A stretch of DNA of 64,000 bases from Halpernia humi (GTDB lineage: Bacteria; Bacteroidota; Bacteroidia; Flavobacteriales; Weeksellaceae): NCBI RefSeq assembly GCF_900108025.1, contig NZ_FNUS01000001.1, positions 372,001 to 436,000 on the forward strand. The letters run 5' to 3'. Below the pieces are notes generated by a model. The model ran no database searches. It had not been told where the DNA came from and saw only the letters and a program-made list of their open reading frames with translations. This document shows, in pieces, positions 53,226 to 61,472 of the stretch (positions are counted from its first letter, which is position 1; the number at the start of each line of letters is the position of its first letter). A program made the position numbers and the translations under genes.

Positions 53226-53232
53226 TTATAAG

Positions 53233-54492
53233 ATGAATATAAAATTAAAACTCACGGTTCTAAGTTTTCTGCAATTTTTTGTTTGGGGCGCTTGGTTGAT
53301 TACAATTGGTGTTTATTGGTTTGGAAGCAAACATTGGAGTGGTGAAGATTTCGGAAAAGTCTTTGCAACCTTAGGCATTGCATCTATTATAATGCCCGCA
53401 CTTACAGGAATCATAGCAGATAGATGGATTAATGCAGAAAAGTTATATGGTATTTTGCATATTTGCTATGGCATTACACTACTTTTTTTACCAAACATTG
53501 TTACACCAGAAAATTTCTTTTACGTAATGCTTGTTGCAATGTTATTTTATATGCCTACAATTTCGCTATCAAACTCTATTGCCTATTATATTTTAAAAAA
53601 TAACAATTATGATGTAGTGAAAGTCTTTCCACCAATTAGAGTTTGGGGCACAATTGGCTTCATCGTTGCTATGTGGATTACAAATCTGACGGGCAATAAA
53701 GCTTCAGGAAATCAGTTTTATATCGCTGCTGCAATTGCCTTTGCACTTGGGATTTTCGCTTTTACTTTACCAAAATGTCCGCCTCAAAATAATATACCGA
53801 AGAATGCTTCTTTATCAGAAAAATTAGGATTAAACGCTTTTTCTTTATTTAAAGACTATAAAATGGCATTGTTCTTTTTATTCTCAATGTTTCTTGGTGC
53901 TGCTTTGCAATTAACCAATATGTATGGCGATACTTTTTTATCAGATTTTGGTAAAATTCCGGCTTATGCGGAAAGTTTCATAGTGACGCGATCCACTATC
54001 ATCATGTCTATTTCACAAATTTCTGAAACCTTATTTATATTGGCTATCCCATTTTTTCTCCACAAATTTGGAATAAAAAAAGTAATGCTTATTTCTATGT
54101 TTGCTTGGGTTTTACGCTTCGGCTTTTTCTCATTTGGCGCACCCGCAGGCTTTGGTTTGGTCCTTATACTTTTGTCAAATGTTGTTTATGGCATGGCTTT
54201 CGATTTTTTTAATATTTCTGGTTCACTTTTCGTTGAAACAACGACAGATTATAAAATTCGGTCTTCAGTGCAAGGTTTATTTATGATGATGACTAACGGT
54301 TTTGGTGCAATCATGGGAAGTTTGCTAAGTGGATACCTCATTACGGAATATTTTACACTAGCAAATGGCGACAAAATGTGGCACGAAATCTGGCTCACTT
54401 TTTCAGGTTACGCATTAGTTATTGCCATTCTTTTTGCAATAATGTTTAAACATAAGCATAATCCAGAATTAATTGAAAAGGTGACTCATTAA
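53233..54492 (+). CDS. nupG: Nucleoside:H+ symporter, NupG/XapB-type MFS permease
   Basis: The 419-residue inner-membrane protein has twelve hydrophobic helices. It begins LTVLSFLQFFVWGAWLITIG, the hallmark first helix of the nucleoside proton symporter family, and contains GIIADRWINAEKL after helix 2 and an RVWGTIGFI helix. It takes up purine and pyrimidine nucleosides. It is cotranscribed with the bifunctional nuclease gene and followed by a terminator. Confidence 0.9.
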   Translation: MNIKLKLTVLSFLQFFVWGAWLITIGVYWFGSKHWSGEDFGKVFATLGIASIIMPALTGIIADRWINAEKLYGILHICYGITLLFLPNIVTPENFFYVMLVAMLFYMPTISLSNSIAYYILKNNNYDVVKVFPPIRVWGTIGFIVAMWITNLTGNKASGNQFYIAAAIAFALGIFAFTLPKCPPQNNIPKNASLSEKLGLNAFSLFKDYKMALFFLFSMFLGAALQLTNMYGDTFLSDFGKIPAYAESFIVTRSTIIMSISQISETLFILAIPFFLHKFGIKKVMLISMFAWVLRFGFFSFGAPAGFGLVLILLSNVVYGMAFDFFNISGSLFVETTTDYKIRSSVQGLFMMMTNGFGAIMGSLLSGYLITEYFTLANGDKMWHEIWLTFSGYALVIAILFAIMFKHKHNPELIEKVTH

Positions 54493-54522
54493 ATTAACTA
54501 ACAAGAAATCAATTATTTATAG

Positions 54523-54553
54523 AAAATTACACTTTTTTAGTGTAATTTTTTTT
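54523..54553 (+). terminator. Terminator of the nuclease-permease operon
   Basis: AAAATTACACT (54523-54533) pairs perfectly with AGTGTAATTTT (54539-54549), with a 5-nt T loop and a T run. Confidence 0.9.
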
Positions 54554-54560
54554 ATTTTGA

Positions 54561-54589
54561 GGCAACCTTTTTTAATTTTTCAAGTCTTA
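54561..54589 (+). promoter_or_regulatory. Putative ECF-type promoter
   Basis: GGCAACCT (54561-54568) and GTCTTA (54584-54589), 15 nt apart and 13 nt before the ATG at 54603, resemble the AAC / GTC pattern of ECF-sigma-dependent promoters. They differ from the TAnnTTTG pattern of the housekeeping genes. This fits autoregulation by the sigma factor encoded directly downstream. Confidence 0.5.
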
Positions 54590-54602
54590 TAATTAGAAGA
54601 CA

Positions 54603-55145
54603 ATGACAAAAGATTTACTACATAGTTTCCAACTCGCAAAAAAACAAGATTCTAAAGCGCAAAAATCGCTTTATGAAGCATTTTCGGGCAAAATGTTGGC
54701 AATTGCAAATTCTTACGTAGGAAATATTTACGATGCAGAAGATGTATTGATGAACTCTTTTTTTATTGCTTTCACTAAAATTAATGATTGCAAAACGGCG
54801 GAAAGTTTCCCTTTTTGGTTAAGAAAAATTGTCATCAACAATTCGATTGATTTTATTAGAAAAAATAAAAATTTACTTTATTTTAATGATGATTTTGAAA
54901 ATTTGGAAAATGAAAAAGAGGAAGAATTAAATGAAAACCAATTTATTGACATTAATATAGAAGAAATTTTTGCAGAAATGCCGATTGGCTATAAACTGGT
55001 TTTTAATCTTTTCATTTTTGAAAATAAAAAACATTCAGAAATTTCAAAGATTTTAAATATCAACGAAGGAACGAGCAAAAGCCAACTGAATAAGGCGAAA
55101 AAATGGCTTATAGAATATTTTAAAAAAGAAAAAGATGCAAAATAA
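54603..55145 (+). CDS. ECF-type RNA polymerase sigma factor
   Basis: The 180-residue sigma-70-family protein has only regions 2 and 4. Region 2 is YDAEDVLMNSFFIAFTKINDCK with FPFWLRKIVINNSIDFIRK. An acidic linker and region 4, FNLFIFENKKHSEISKILNINEGTSKSQLNKAKKWL, follow. It overlaps the next gene by 11 bp, and that gene encodes a single-helix membrane protein, as expected for a cognate anti-sigma factor. The inducing signal is unknown. Confidence 0.92.
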   Translation: MTKDLLHSFQLAKKQDSKAQKSLYEAFSGKMLAIANSYVGNIYDAEDVLMNSFFIAFTKINDCKTAESFPFWLRKIVINNSIDFIRKNKNLLYFNDDFENLENEKEEELNENQFIDINIEEIFAEMPIGYKLVFNLFIFENKKHSEISKILNINEGTSKSQLNKAKKWLIEYFKKEKDAK

Positions 55146-55827
55146 TAATTGGAAAACTTTAAAAAAAGATTACGAAAATCTTTCGGTAAAACCTTCGGAT
55201 GACGTTTGGAAGCGATTGAATAAAGAATTAAATGAAGAAAGTACGAAAGCGGCTTCTCAATTTAATCTAATTAAAATTGCTGCGGCTTTACTTCTATTTT
55301 TAACAATTAGTGCGGTTTTTTACTTGAATCAAAAGCAAGAAAATTTCAATAACGATGTAGCGAAGAACACCAAAATTGTCGAAAAAACTACCGCAAAAGA
55401 AACCATTGATTTAAAAAAAATTAAAGAAAGAAATCAATTTAAAAGTGAAACAGCAACAATTATTTCGGAAAAAAAATTAGCAAAAGTTACTTTTAAAAAC
55501 GATGAAAAACCAAAACTAAGTTCCAAATTATCTCCTAATAATTTTAAAAATATAAAAATTGATTCTGGAAATTCAATTAAAAATTTAGCATTGAAACAAA
55601 ATTTAATATTAAATCCGGAAATTCCAAATGCACAGAAAATAGCAGATGTAAAATACATCAAAGCAGATGAATTGCTTTTCGCACGCGAACTGAATAGAAA
55701 TAATAACAAAGAAACGATTCAGAAAAAAGAAAAATTAGGTGTTATAAATGTCGATGGAATTAAAAAACCCAAATCTGTTACAATTTTAGGTTTTACCGTT
55801 TATTCGGATTCGGTAGATTCAAATTAA
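55135..55827 (+). CDS. Probable membrane-bound anti-sigma factor
   Basis: The 230-residue protein has a cytoplasmic N-terminus of about 45 residues (WKTLKKDYENLSVKPSDDVWKRL). One transmembrane helix (about 46-63, IKIAAALLLFLTISAVFYL) and a Lys/Asn-rich, low-complexity periplasmic part of about 165 residues follow. It contains no zinc-finger (ZAS) HxxxCxxC motif. The assignment comes from the overlap with the ECF sigma gene and the topology. It is probably translationally coupled to the sigma factor. Confidence 0.75.
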   Translation: MQNNNWKTLKKDYENLSVKPSDDVWKRLNKELNEESTKAASQFNLIKIAAALLLFLTISAVFYLNQKQENFNNDVAKNTKIVEKTTAKETIDLKKIKERNQFKSETATIISEKKLAKVTFKNDEKPKLSSKLSPNNFKNIKIDSGNSIKNLALKQNLILNPEIPNAQKIADVKYIKADELLFARELNRNNNKETIQKKEKLGVINVDGIKKPKSVTILGFTVYSDSVDSN

Positions 55828-55852
55828 AAATAATCAAAATACATATAAAACA

Positions 55853-56950
55853 ATGAAAACCAAACTATTACTAATTTTGGGCTTATCAATCTCGCTCAAT
55901 TTTTACGCTCAAAACACGCAAACTTTAGAAATGCAAGTTAAAAATTACACTCAAAAAGTTGATAGCATTGTCACTTCTGAAAAAGTGAAAATGAACAAAG
56001 AATTAGATATTGTTGACCAAAATTTCGCCAATGGAACTTTAACGGAAGATCAAAAAATAATGCAGAGTAACGCCATTGCAGAAAAATACGAGAAAAGCAT
56101 TAACGAAAAAGTAAATGCTGAACGAAATTCTTTAGATGAAATTACTAAAAATGCTGTGAAAAAAGCAGTGATAAAAGACGATTATATAATTACAGAAAAT
56201 AATAAACTGTTTGCAAGTTCTGAAAAAAATTCTGTAATTTCTATTAATTCAAATACTCAAAAAACACCCAAAAATCTTTTAAAAAATAATGATTTATCAG
56301 TTTCCTATGCGTTTTTAAATCTAACAAAGAATTCAGGAAGTTTTAATCCATTTGAGACAGATTCTGAAATGAGAATCGGTAATTCCCACAGTTTTGAAAT
56401 CCAAGCAAGACACGAAAGACAAGTTGGAGGCTTTGAAAGTCCAGTTTTTATAAGATACGGTTTGGCTTACAGAAGCGATACTTATATGCCAAAAAGACCA
56501 CAAGTTTTTGTTCAAAATAATGATAGACTTTTTCTTCAAGATTATGCAGATGGCAATTTGAAACGTTCAAAATTGCGCAATGTTTATATCACTTTACCTG
56601 TAGAATTTCAGTTTGTTTTGAACCCAAAATACACCAATTTTGAAGATGTGAAATATTTAGATGCTACAAAAAAACAATTCAGAATTGGTGTCGGAGTTTA
56701 TGCAGGTGTAAATACTAGAAGCATTGTAAAAGTAAAATACCACGACGTAAACGGCAAATTCCAAAAATATGATTATACTCTAGATTATGGCGTAAATCCT
56801 TTTCTTTTTGGCGGCAAATTAAGCATAAGTTATGGCGGATTTAATATTTTCATTAAAAAAGATTTTACATCAATTTTCAATAGTCATGCTGATTTACCGA
56901 ATAAAAACGCAATCCAAATAGGAATTGATTTATCAAGTATCAATTTTTAG
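55853..56950 (+). CDS. Secreted coiled-coil plus beta-barrel-like protein of the ECF operon
   Basis: The 365-residue exported protein has a signal peptide (MKTKLLLILGLSISLNFYAQ). A helical, Lys/Glu-rich region of about 100 residues (TEDQKIMQSNAIAEKYEKSIN) is followed by about 220 residues of alternating Tyr/Phe-rich strands (such as SFEIQARHERQVGGFESPVFIRYGLAYR and LFGGKLSISYGGFNIFIKKD) ending in a Phe (SSINF). That ending is typical of an outer-membrane barrel. It is probably the target or sensor of the sigma/anti-sigma pair just upstream. Function unknown. Confidence 0.75.
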   Translation: MKTKLLLILGLSISLNFYAQNTQTLEMQVKNYTQKVDSIVTSEKVKMNKELDIVDQNFANGTLTEDQKIMQSNAIAEKYEKSINEKVNAERNSLDEITKNAVKKAVIKDDYIITENNKLFASSEKNSVISINSNTQKTPKNLLKNNDLSVSYAFLNLTKNSGSFNPFETDSEMRIGNSHSFEIQARHERQVGGFESPVFIRYGLAYRSDTYMPKRPQVFVQNNDRLFLQDYADGNLKRSKLRNVYITLPVEFQFVLNPKYTNFEDVKYLDATKKQFRIGVGVYAGVNTRSIVKVKYHDVNGKFQKYDYTLDYGVNPFLFGGKLSISYGGFNIFIKKDFTSIFNSHADLPNKNAIQIGIDLSSINF

Positions 56951-56975
56951 ATTTTTCATAAATAGTTGATTAAAG

Positions 56976-57001
56976 CGCATTTTTTTAAAATGCGTTTTTT
57001 T
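56976..57001 (+). terminator. Terminator of the ECF operon
   Basis: CGCATTTT (56976-56983) pairs with AAAATGCG (56987-56994), followed by T8. Confidence 0.85.
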
Positions 57002-57027
57002 TGTACTTTGGCGAAAGAGATTTTAAC

Positions 57028-57417
57028 ATGAAAATTAGTCAGTTTGTCGCCTTGTTTCTGGTTGTAGCAGGAAGTTTCCTGCCATTGGTTCACATCCCAA
57101 TTATTGGCAATTGGAATTATTTTAAAATAGATTCTAATCTCGCCTATTCAGTTTGGGGATTTTCTGCCATCGCTTTTTTAGGAATAGTTTTTGACAAAAT
57201 AAATTTAGTGAGAGTTGCCGCCATAATTCTGCTTATTTTGTTTGCTTTTACAATAGTCGCTGTGAAATTCAAATCTTTGGATTATTTCAGTTTTTTGCCC
57301 TTTAAATCTTGGCAAGAATCTTTTGCGGGCATCGTAAAATTAAGTTGGGGTTGGTTTTTAGAATTTTCTGGGGCAATTTTACTTTTAATTTTAAAAAATA
57401 AAAAAGAGACCAAATAA
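57028..57417 (+). CDS. Small polytopic membrane protein of unknown function
   Basis: The protein has 129 residues from the ATG at 57028. An upstream in-frame TTG at 57001 falls in the preceding terminator tail and is rejected. Four hydrophobic helices are visible (about 5-25, 36-53, 58-78, 99-121), with MKISQFVALFLVVAGSFLPL at the start. No motif suggests a function. It stands alone between the ECF operon and the thiolase gene. Confidence 0.7.
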   Translation: MKISQFVALFLVVAGSFLPLVHIPIIGNWNYFKIDSNLAYSVWGFSAIAFLGIVFDKINLVRVAAIILLILFAFTIVAVKFKSLDYFSFLPFKSWQESFAGIVKLSWGWFLEFSGAILLLILKNKKETK

Positions 57418-57533
57418 ATAATATTTTTTTGGAGTAAATTCCGAAAAAAGGAAAGAAGTAGTTAATAAAGAAAAAATAGTAAAACAGATGGATTTAAAAT
57501 CATCCATCAGCAATCAATAATCAATTTTAAGAT

Positions 57534-58712
57534 ATGAAAGAAGTATTTATCGTTTCCGCAGTGCGAACACCAATCGGAAGTTTTCTGGGGAGTTTAGCAG
57601 GAATTCCAGCTACAAAATTAGGTTCTATCGCAATAAAAGGTGCTTTAGGTAAAATAAATTTAAGTCCTGAAGAAGTTCAGGAAGTGTATATGGGAAATGT
57701 ATTGCAAGCCAATGTTGGGCAAGCGCCTGCTCGCCAAGCCGCAATGGGAGCGGGTTTAAATGATTCTACGCCTGCAACAACTATTAATAAAGTTTGTGCT
57801 TCTGGGATGAAAGCCGTAATGTTTGCAGCACAATCCATAAAATGTGGCGATGCAGAAGTCATAGTGGCTGGCGGAATGGAAAATATGTCAAAAACCCCAC
57901 ATTATTTAGATGGCAGAAATGGCATAAAATTAGGCGATATAAAAGTATTGGACGGAATTCTTCGAGATGGATTAACCGACGTTTACAGCAAACAACACAT
58001 GGGAAATTGCGCAGAATTGTGTGCAAAAGATTATCATTTCACCCGAGAAGATCAAGATAATTTCGCAATCGAATCTTATAAACGTGTGGCAAAAGCATCG
58101 GAAGATGGAAAATTTAAAGATGAAATTGTTTCCGTAGAAATTCCACAAAGAAAAGGTGAACCAATTATTTTTAGCGAGGATGAAGAATTTAAAAAGGTAA
58201 ATTTTGAAAAAATTCCTTCTTTGTCGCCAGTTTTCCAAAAAGAAAATGGAACCGTAACTGCTGCAAATGCTTCGCCCATTAATGATGGTGCCTCGGCTTT
58301 GGTTTTAATGTCTAGAGAAAAAATGGATGCTCTAAATTTAAAACCTTTGGCAAAAATTATTTCTTATGCAGATGCAGCGCACGAGCCAGAATTTTTTACC
58401 ACAGCACCCTCAAAAGCACTTCCAAAAGCGTTAGCAAAAGCAAATTTGAAAATTTCTGATGTCGATTTTTTTGAACTAAACGAAGCTTTTTCAGTTGTTG
58501 GTTTGGCCAATATTAAAATTTTAGGATTAGATCCGGCAAAAGTAAATGTGAATGGTGGCGCAGTTGCACTCGGGCATCCGCTGGGAAATTCTGGTTCAAG
58601 AATTTTGGTTTCTTTGATTAATGTTTTAAAACAAAACAATGGCAAAATCGGTGCTGCAGCAATTTGCAATGGCGGCGGAGGCGCTTCTGCAATGGTCATC
58701 GAGTTGATGTAA
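57534..58712 (+). CDS. atoB: Acetyl-CoA C-acetyltransferase (thiolase)
   Basis: The 392-residue homotetrameric thiolase condenses two acetyl-CoA or cleaves acetoacetyl-CoA. Catalytic residues are in place: the nucleophilic cysteine in NKVCASGMKAVM (about residue 88), the histidine in GGAVALGHPLGNSGSR, and the second cysteine in AAICNGGGGAS. It could feed the mevalonate pathway, whose kinase is encoded 4 kb downstream, or act in fatty-acid and ketone metabolism. It stands alone. Confidence 0.94.
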   Translation: MKEVFIVSAVRTPIGSFLGSLAGIPATKLGSIAIKGALGKINLSPEEVQEVYMGNVLQANVGQAPARQAAMGAGLNDSTPATTINKVCASGMKAVMFAAQSIKCGDAEVIVAGGMENMSKTPHYLDGRNGIKLGDIKVLDGILRDGLTDVYSKQHMGNCAELCAKDYHFTREDQDNFAIESYKRVAKASEDGKFKDEIVSVEIPQRKGEPIIFSEDEEFKKVNFEKIPSLSPVFQKENGTVTAANASPINDGASALVLMSREKMDALNLKPLAKIISYADAAHEPEFFTTAPSKALPKALAKANLKISDVDFFELNEAFSVVGLANIKILGLDPAKVNVNGGAVALGHPLGNSGSRILVSLINVLKQNNGKIGAAAICNGGGGASAMVIELM

Positions 58713-58720
58713 ATATTTTT

Positions 58721-58879
58721 TTAACGCAAAGCCGCAAAATTTTTTCTTTGAGAATATTTAAGGCGCAAAGTAAATATTGCTTTTCAAAAGTTTATATGAC
58801 GTCATATTATTTTTTTCGTAATTAACTTTGCGCCTTGTTATAAAGCATTTTTGTTCAAATTTCGCGCCTTTGCGTCTAA
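58721..58879. repeat. Nested palindromic element with GCGCAAAG arms
   Basis: Outer arms TTAACGCAAAGCCGC (58721) and GCGCCTTTGCGTCTAA (about 58863-58878) are imperfect. Inner arms AAGGCGCAAAGT (58760-58771) and ACTTTGCGCCTT (58825-58836) are perfect. The centre holds a 14-bp palindrome, ATATGACGTCATAT (58794-58807). No frame is present. The motif belongs to the AACGCAAAG type of Bacteroidota intergenic repeat. Confidence 0.8.
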
Positions 58880-58920
58880 CCAAAACCGATAAATTTAACC
58901 AATCATTAATAAAAAATTAA

Positions 58921-58962
58921 ATCAGAATTCAAACAAATCTTCTATATTTGTCTGAATTCTGA
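58921..58962 (+). promoter_or_regulatory. Promoter enclosed in an inverted repeat
   Basis: ATCAGAATTCA (58921-58931) and TGAATTCTGAT (58952-58962) are perfect 11-bp arms. Between them lies the -7 box TATATTTG (58943-58950). A protein binding the dyad would cover the promoter. The transcript would also begin inside the right arm. Downstream is the Atg22-like transporter. Confidence 0.6.
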
Positions 58963-58990
58963 TTTATTGATTTAAAAATAAACTAAACCA

Positions 58991-60460
58991 TTGGAAAAAC
59001 AAATAAAAAATAACCCGAAAATAATGAACGCGTGGGCGCTTTATGATTGGGCAAATTCCGTTTATTCGCTTGTAATTACATCCACTATTTTCCCGATTTA
59101 TTACAGCACACTTACAACGGCTTATAAGAAAAAAGAATTTATTGCGAGTTCTGGTTTGTGGAAAGAAGTCCCAGTTCCGCACATGATAAAAATTATGGGA
59201 ACCGCCTATGAACCCGCGGCTTTATTCAGTTTTTCTTTAACTTTATCGTTTTTAATCGTTGTAATTATTTCGCCAATTTTATCCTCTCTAGCAGACACGA
59301 TTGGAAATAAAAAATCTTTTTTACAATTTTTCTGTTATCTCGGCGCGACTTCTTGCATGGGTCTGGCGATGTTTACGAGCATTAATAATGTGTTTTTAGG
59401 ATTATTATTTAGCGTTACAGCAAGTGTTGGTTTTTGGGGAAGTTTGGTGTTTTATAATTCCTTTTTGCCCGATATCGCAACGCCAGATAAGCAAGATGCT
59501 TTGTCTGCAAAAGGTTATGTTTACGGCTATATTGGTTCCGTGATTTTATTAGTTATTTGCTTATTATTGATTCAAGTGGTTGCTAAAACACCTCACGAAA
59601 CCGCCATATATACTAGAATTACCTTCTTATTAACTGGCGCTTGGTGGTTTGGTTTTTCACAATATACGTTCAAACATTTGCCGCAATTTGGTTTAATTAA
59701 AGATAATTTGCCAAAAGATTTAGTGCTTTTGAATTATAAAAATATCTTTAAAAAGCATGAAGAACACGGCGGTTTTTTTGAAGTTTTTAAAGACAATATT
59801 GCATTTTATACTGACATCGCAAAAGAAAGTTTCCGTGAATTATTTAAAGTTGGAAATGATTTATTTAAAAATAGAAATTTAAAGTTTTTTCTGTCTTCTT
59901 TTTTCTTTTACAGTGTAGGAATGCAAACCATTTTTTTAATGGCAACTTTATTTGGAACATCAGAGATTTTCACTCGAGAAGAAGACCAGTACAAATTAAT
60001 CATCACCATTTTAGTGATACAAATTGTTGCGATTTTCGGTGCTTTGGCATTTTCTAAATTATCTAAAATGATTGGCAATAAAAACGTGATTAGTATTGCG
60101 GTTTTCATCTGGATTGTTTGCTGTCTTTCTGCTTATTTTTTAAACAAAGAAAACCCAAGAGTAGAATTGCAGTTTTACGTTTTGGCTGGTTTTATTGGTT
60201 TGGTAATGGGTGGTTTGCAAGCGATGTCGCGTTCAACATATTCTAAATTATTGCCAGAAGATTCTATGGATAACACGACTTATTTTAGTTTTTATGATGT
60301 TTTAGAAAAAATAGCCATTATTTTGGGTTCTTTAATTTTTGGCGTTGTTATTCAGAAATTTCACAATATGCATTATGCATTTATTGGGATGTCGGGTTTC
60401 TTTGCGATTGGTTTGGTTTTGATTCGATTTTTGAAGACGAAAAGAGAGGTTTTGGAGTAG
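58991..60460 (+). CDS. Atg22/UMF1-like MFS transporter
   Basis: The 489-residue inner-membrane protein has about twelve helices. It begins NAWALYDWANSVYSLVITST, the defining first helix of the Atg22/UMF1 branch of the major facilitator superfamily, and contains the G-rich helix GLVMGGLQAMSRSTYSKLLPED characteristic of the family. Fungal Atg22 exports amino acids from vacuoles, but bacterial substrates are unknown. The TTG at 58991 is used as start. An ATG at 59024 is an alternative that would remove 11 residues. Its promoter lies within an inverted repeat. Confidence 0.85.
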   Translation: MEKQIKNNPKIMNAWALYDWANSVYSLVITSTIFPIYYSTLTTAYKKKEFIASSGLWKEVPVPHMIKIMGTAYEPAALFSFSLTLSFLIVVIISPILSSLADTIGNKKSFLQFFCYLGATSCMGLAMFTSINNVFLGLLFSVTASVGFWGSLVFYNSFLPDIATPDKQDALSAKGYVYGYIGSVILLVICLLLIQVVAKTPHETAIYTRITFLLTGAWWFGFSQYTFKHLPQFGLIKDNLPKDLVLLNYKNIFKKHEEHGGFFEVFKDNIAFYTDIAKESFRELFKVGNDLFKNRNLKFFLSSFFFYSVGMQTIFLMATLFGTSEIFTREEDQYKLIITILVIQIVAIFGALAFSKLSKMIGNKNVISIAVFIWIVCCLSAYFLNKENPRVELQFYVLAGFIGLVMGGLQAMSRSTYSKLLPEDSMDNTTYFSFYDVLEKIAIILGSLIFGVVIQKFHNMHYAFIGMSGFFAIGLVLIRFLKTKREVLE

Positions 60461-60508
60461 TTTGTATTTTTAATTAAACATAATTAAAATTTAAACAGAC
60501 ATTATTTA

Positions 60509-61372
60509 ATGAAACATCATTTTGGAGATTTTTTATTTCGTGAAGATAATTATTGGTCAATAATTCCAAATAGAGATAGATACAAATATTATCTTATTGA
60601 TGAAATTAGAGATAAGAATTCCGTAAAAATTATCACAATTGGAAAGGATTCAATTAGTTGGAAACAAATTTCTGATTTTCCAAACCTCGAAGAATTAACT
60701 TTACACGAACCTACAAAAGAGCAAATTGAATATATTCGTAATTTACAATGTTTAAAAAGATTAAGAATTACGCACGCAAGACCAAAGAATATTGATTTTA
60801 TTTCAAATCTTTTGAATTTGGAAGAAATTGTATTTGAATATGTTTCGGGTTTTTCAGACCTTTCACCACTTAAGAATCTTAAAAAATTAAAATCTTTACA
60901 TTTTGAAAACTTAAGAAAAGTATCAGATTTTAGTGGATTAAACGATATTGAAAGTTTAAAATATATTAGAATTGATGGAACTCTTGATTGGAATCAACCA
61001 ATTGATGATTTTGAATTTATTAAACATTTACCAAACCTTGAAATTCTTTCTTTAGGAGGAATAAATAATAAAACAGAATATCCAGTATTTTTACCATTAT
61101 TGAAATCAGAAAAACTAAAAAAAATATTGGTAATGAATAATTCATTCCAAACAAAGGAATATGCTTTTTTAGAAATTTTACTTCCAAATGTGGAAGGTTC
61201 AAAAAATGAATTATTTCATCATTATAATGGATGGATTGAATTTTTAGGTAAAAAAGCAGGAATGTTTAAAGAAACAAATCCAAATATTATTGATAAGTGT
61301 GCTGAATTTAAAAAACTTTATGACTCATTTAAAATTGAAGCAAAAGACTTCTTGAAAAATTATTTTAAATAG
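60509..61372 (+). CDS. Leucine-rich-repeat protein of unknown function
   Basis: The 287-residue soluble protein has no signal peptide. Residues 50-195 form about six LRR units: FPNLEELTLHEP, LQCLKRLRITHA, LLNLEEIVFEYV, LKKLKSLHFENL, IESLKYIRIDGT and LPNLEILSLGGI, each about 22-25 residues long. The N-terminal 45 residues (HHFGDFLFREDNYWSIIPNR) and the helical C-terminus are not recognised. LRR proteins of this size without export signals are sometimes immunity or binding partners, but nothing nearby supports that role. Base composition is more AT-rich than its neighbours. Confidence 0.72.
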   Translation: MKHHFGDFLFREDNYWSIIPNRDRYKYYLIDEIRDKNSVKIITIGKDSISWKQISDFPNLEELTLHEPTKEQIEYIRNLQCLKRLRITHARPKNIDFISNLLNLEEIVFEYVSGFSDLSPLKNLKKLKSLHFENLRKVSDFSGLNDIESLKYIRIDGTLDWNQPIDDFEFIKHLPNLEILSLGGINNKTEYPVFLPLLKSEKLKKILVMNNSFQTKEYAFLEILLPNVEGSKNELFHHYNGWIEFLGKKAGMFKETNPNIIDKCAEFKKLYDSFKIEAKDFLKNYFK

Positions 61373-61446
61373 AAGGAAAATTTTATTAGAAAATTCATAT
61401 TTTAGATGAATGATATGAAAAAATCATTAATTCCCCACATATTTCG

Positions 61447-61454
61447 TATCTTTG
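61447..61454 (+). promoter_or_regulatory. Bacteroidota -7 promoter box that decides the mevalonate kinase start
   Basis: TATCTTTG matches TAnnTTTG. An in-frame TTG (61452) lies inside the box and so cannot be a translated start. The ATG at 61473, 18 nt downstream, is used instead. Confidence 0.65.
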
Positions 61455-61472
61455 CAACGGAAACAACATTAT

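Noticed and set aside
61452-61472. TTG start for mevalonate kinase
   Set aside because: The TTG lies inside the TATCTTTG promoter box; the ATG at 61473 fits the conserved N-terminus.
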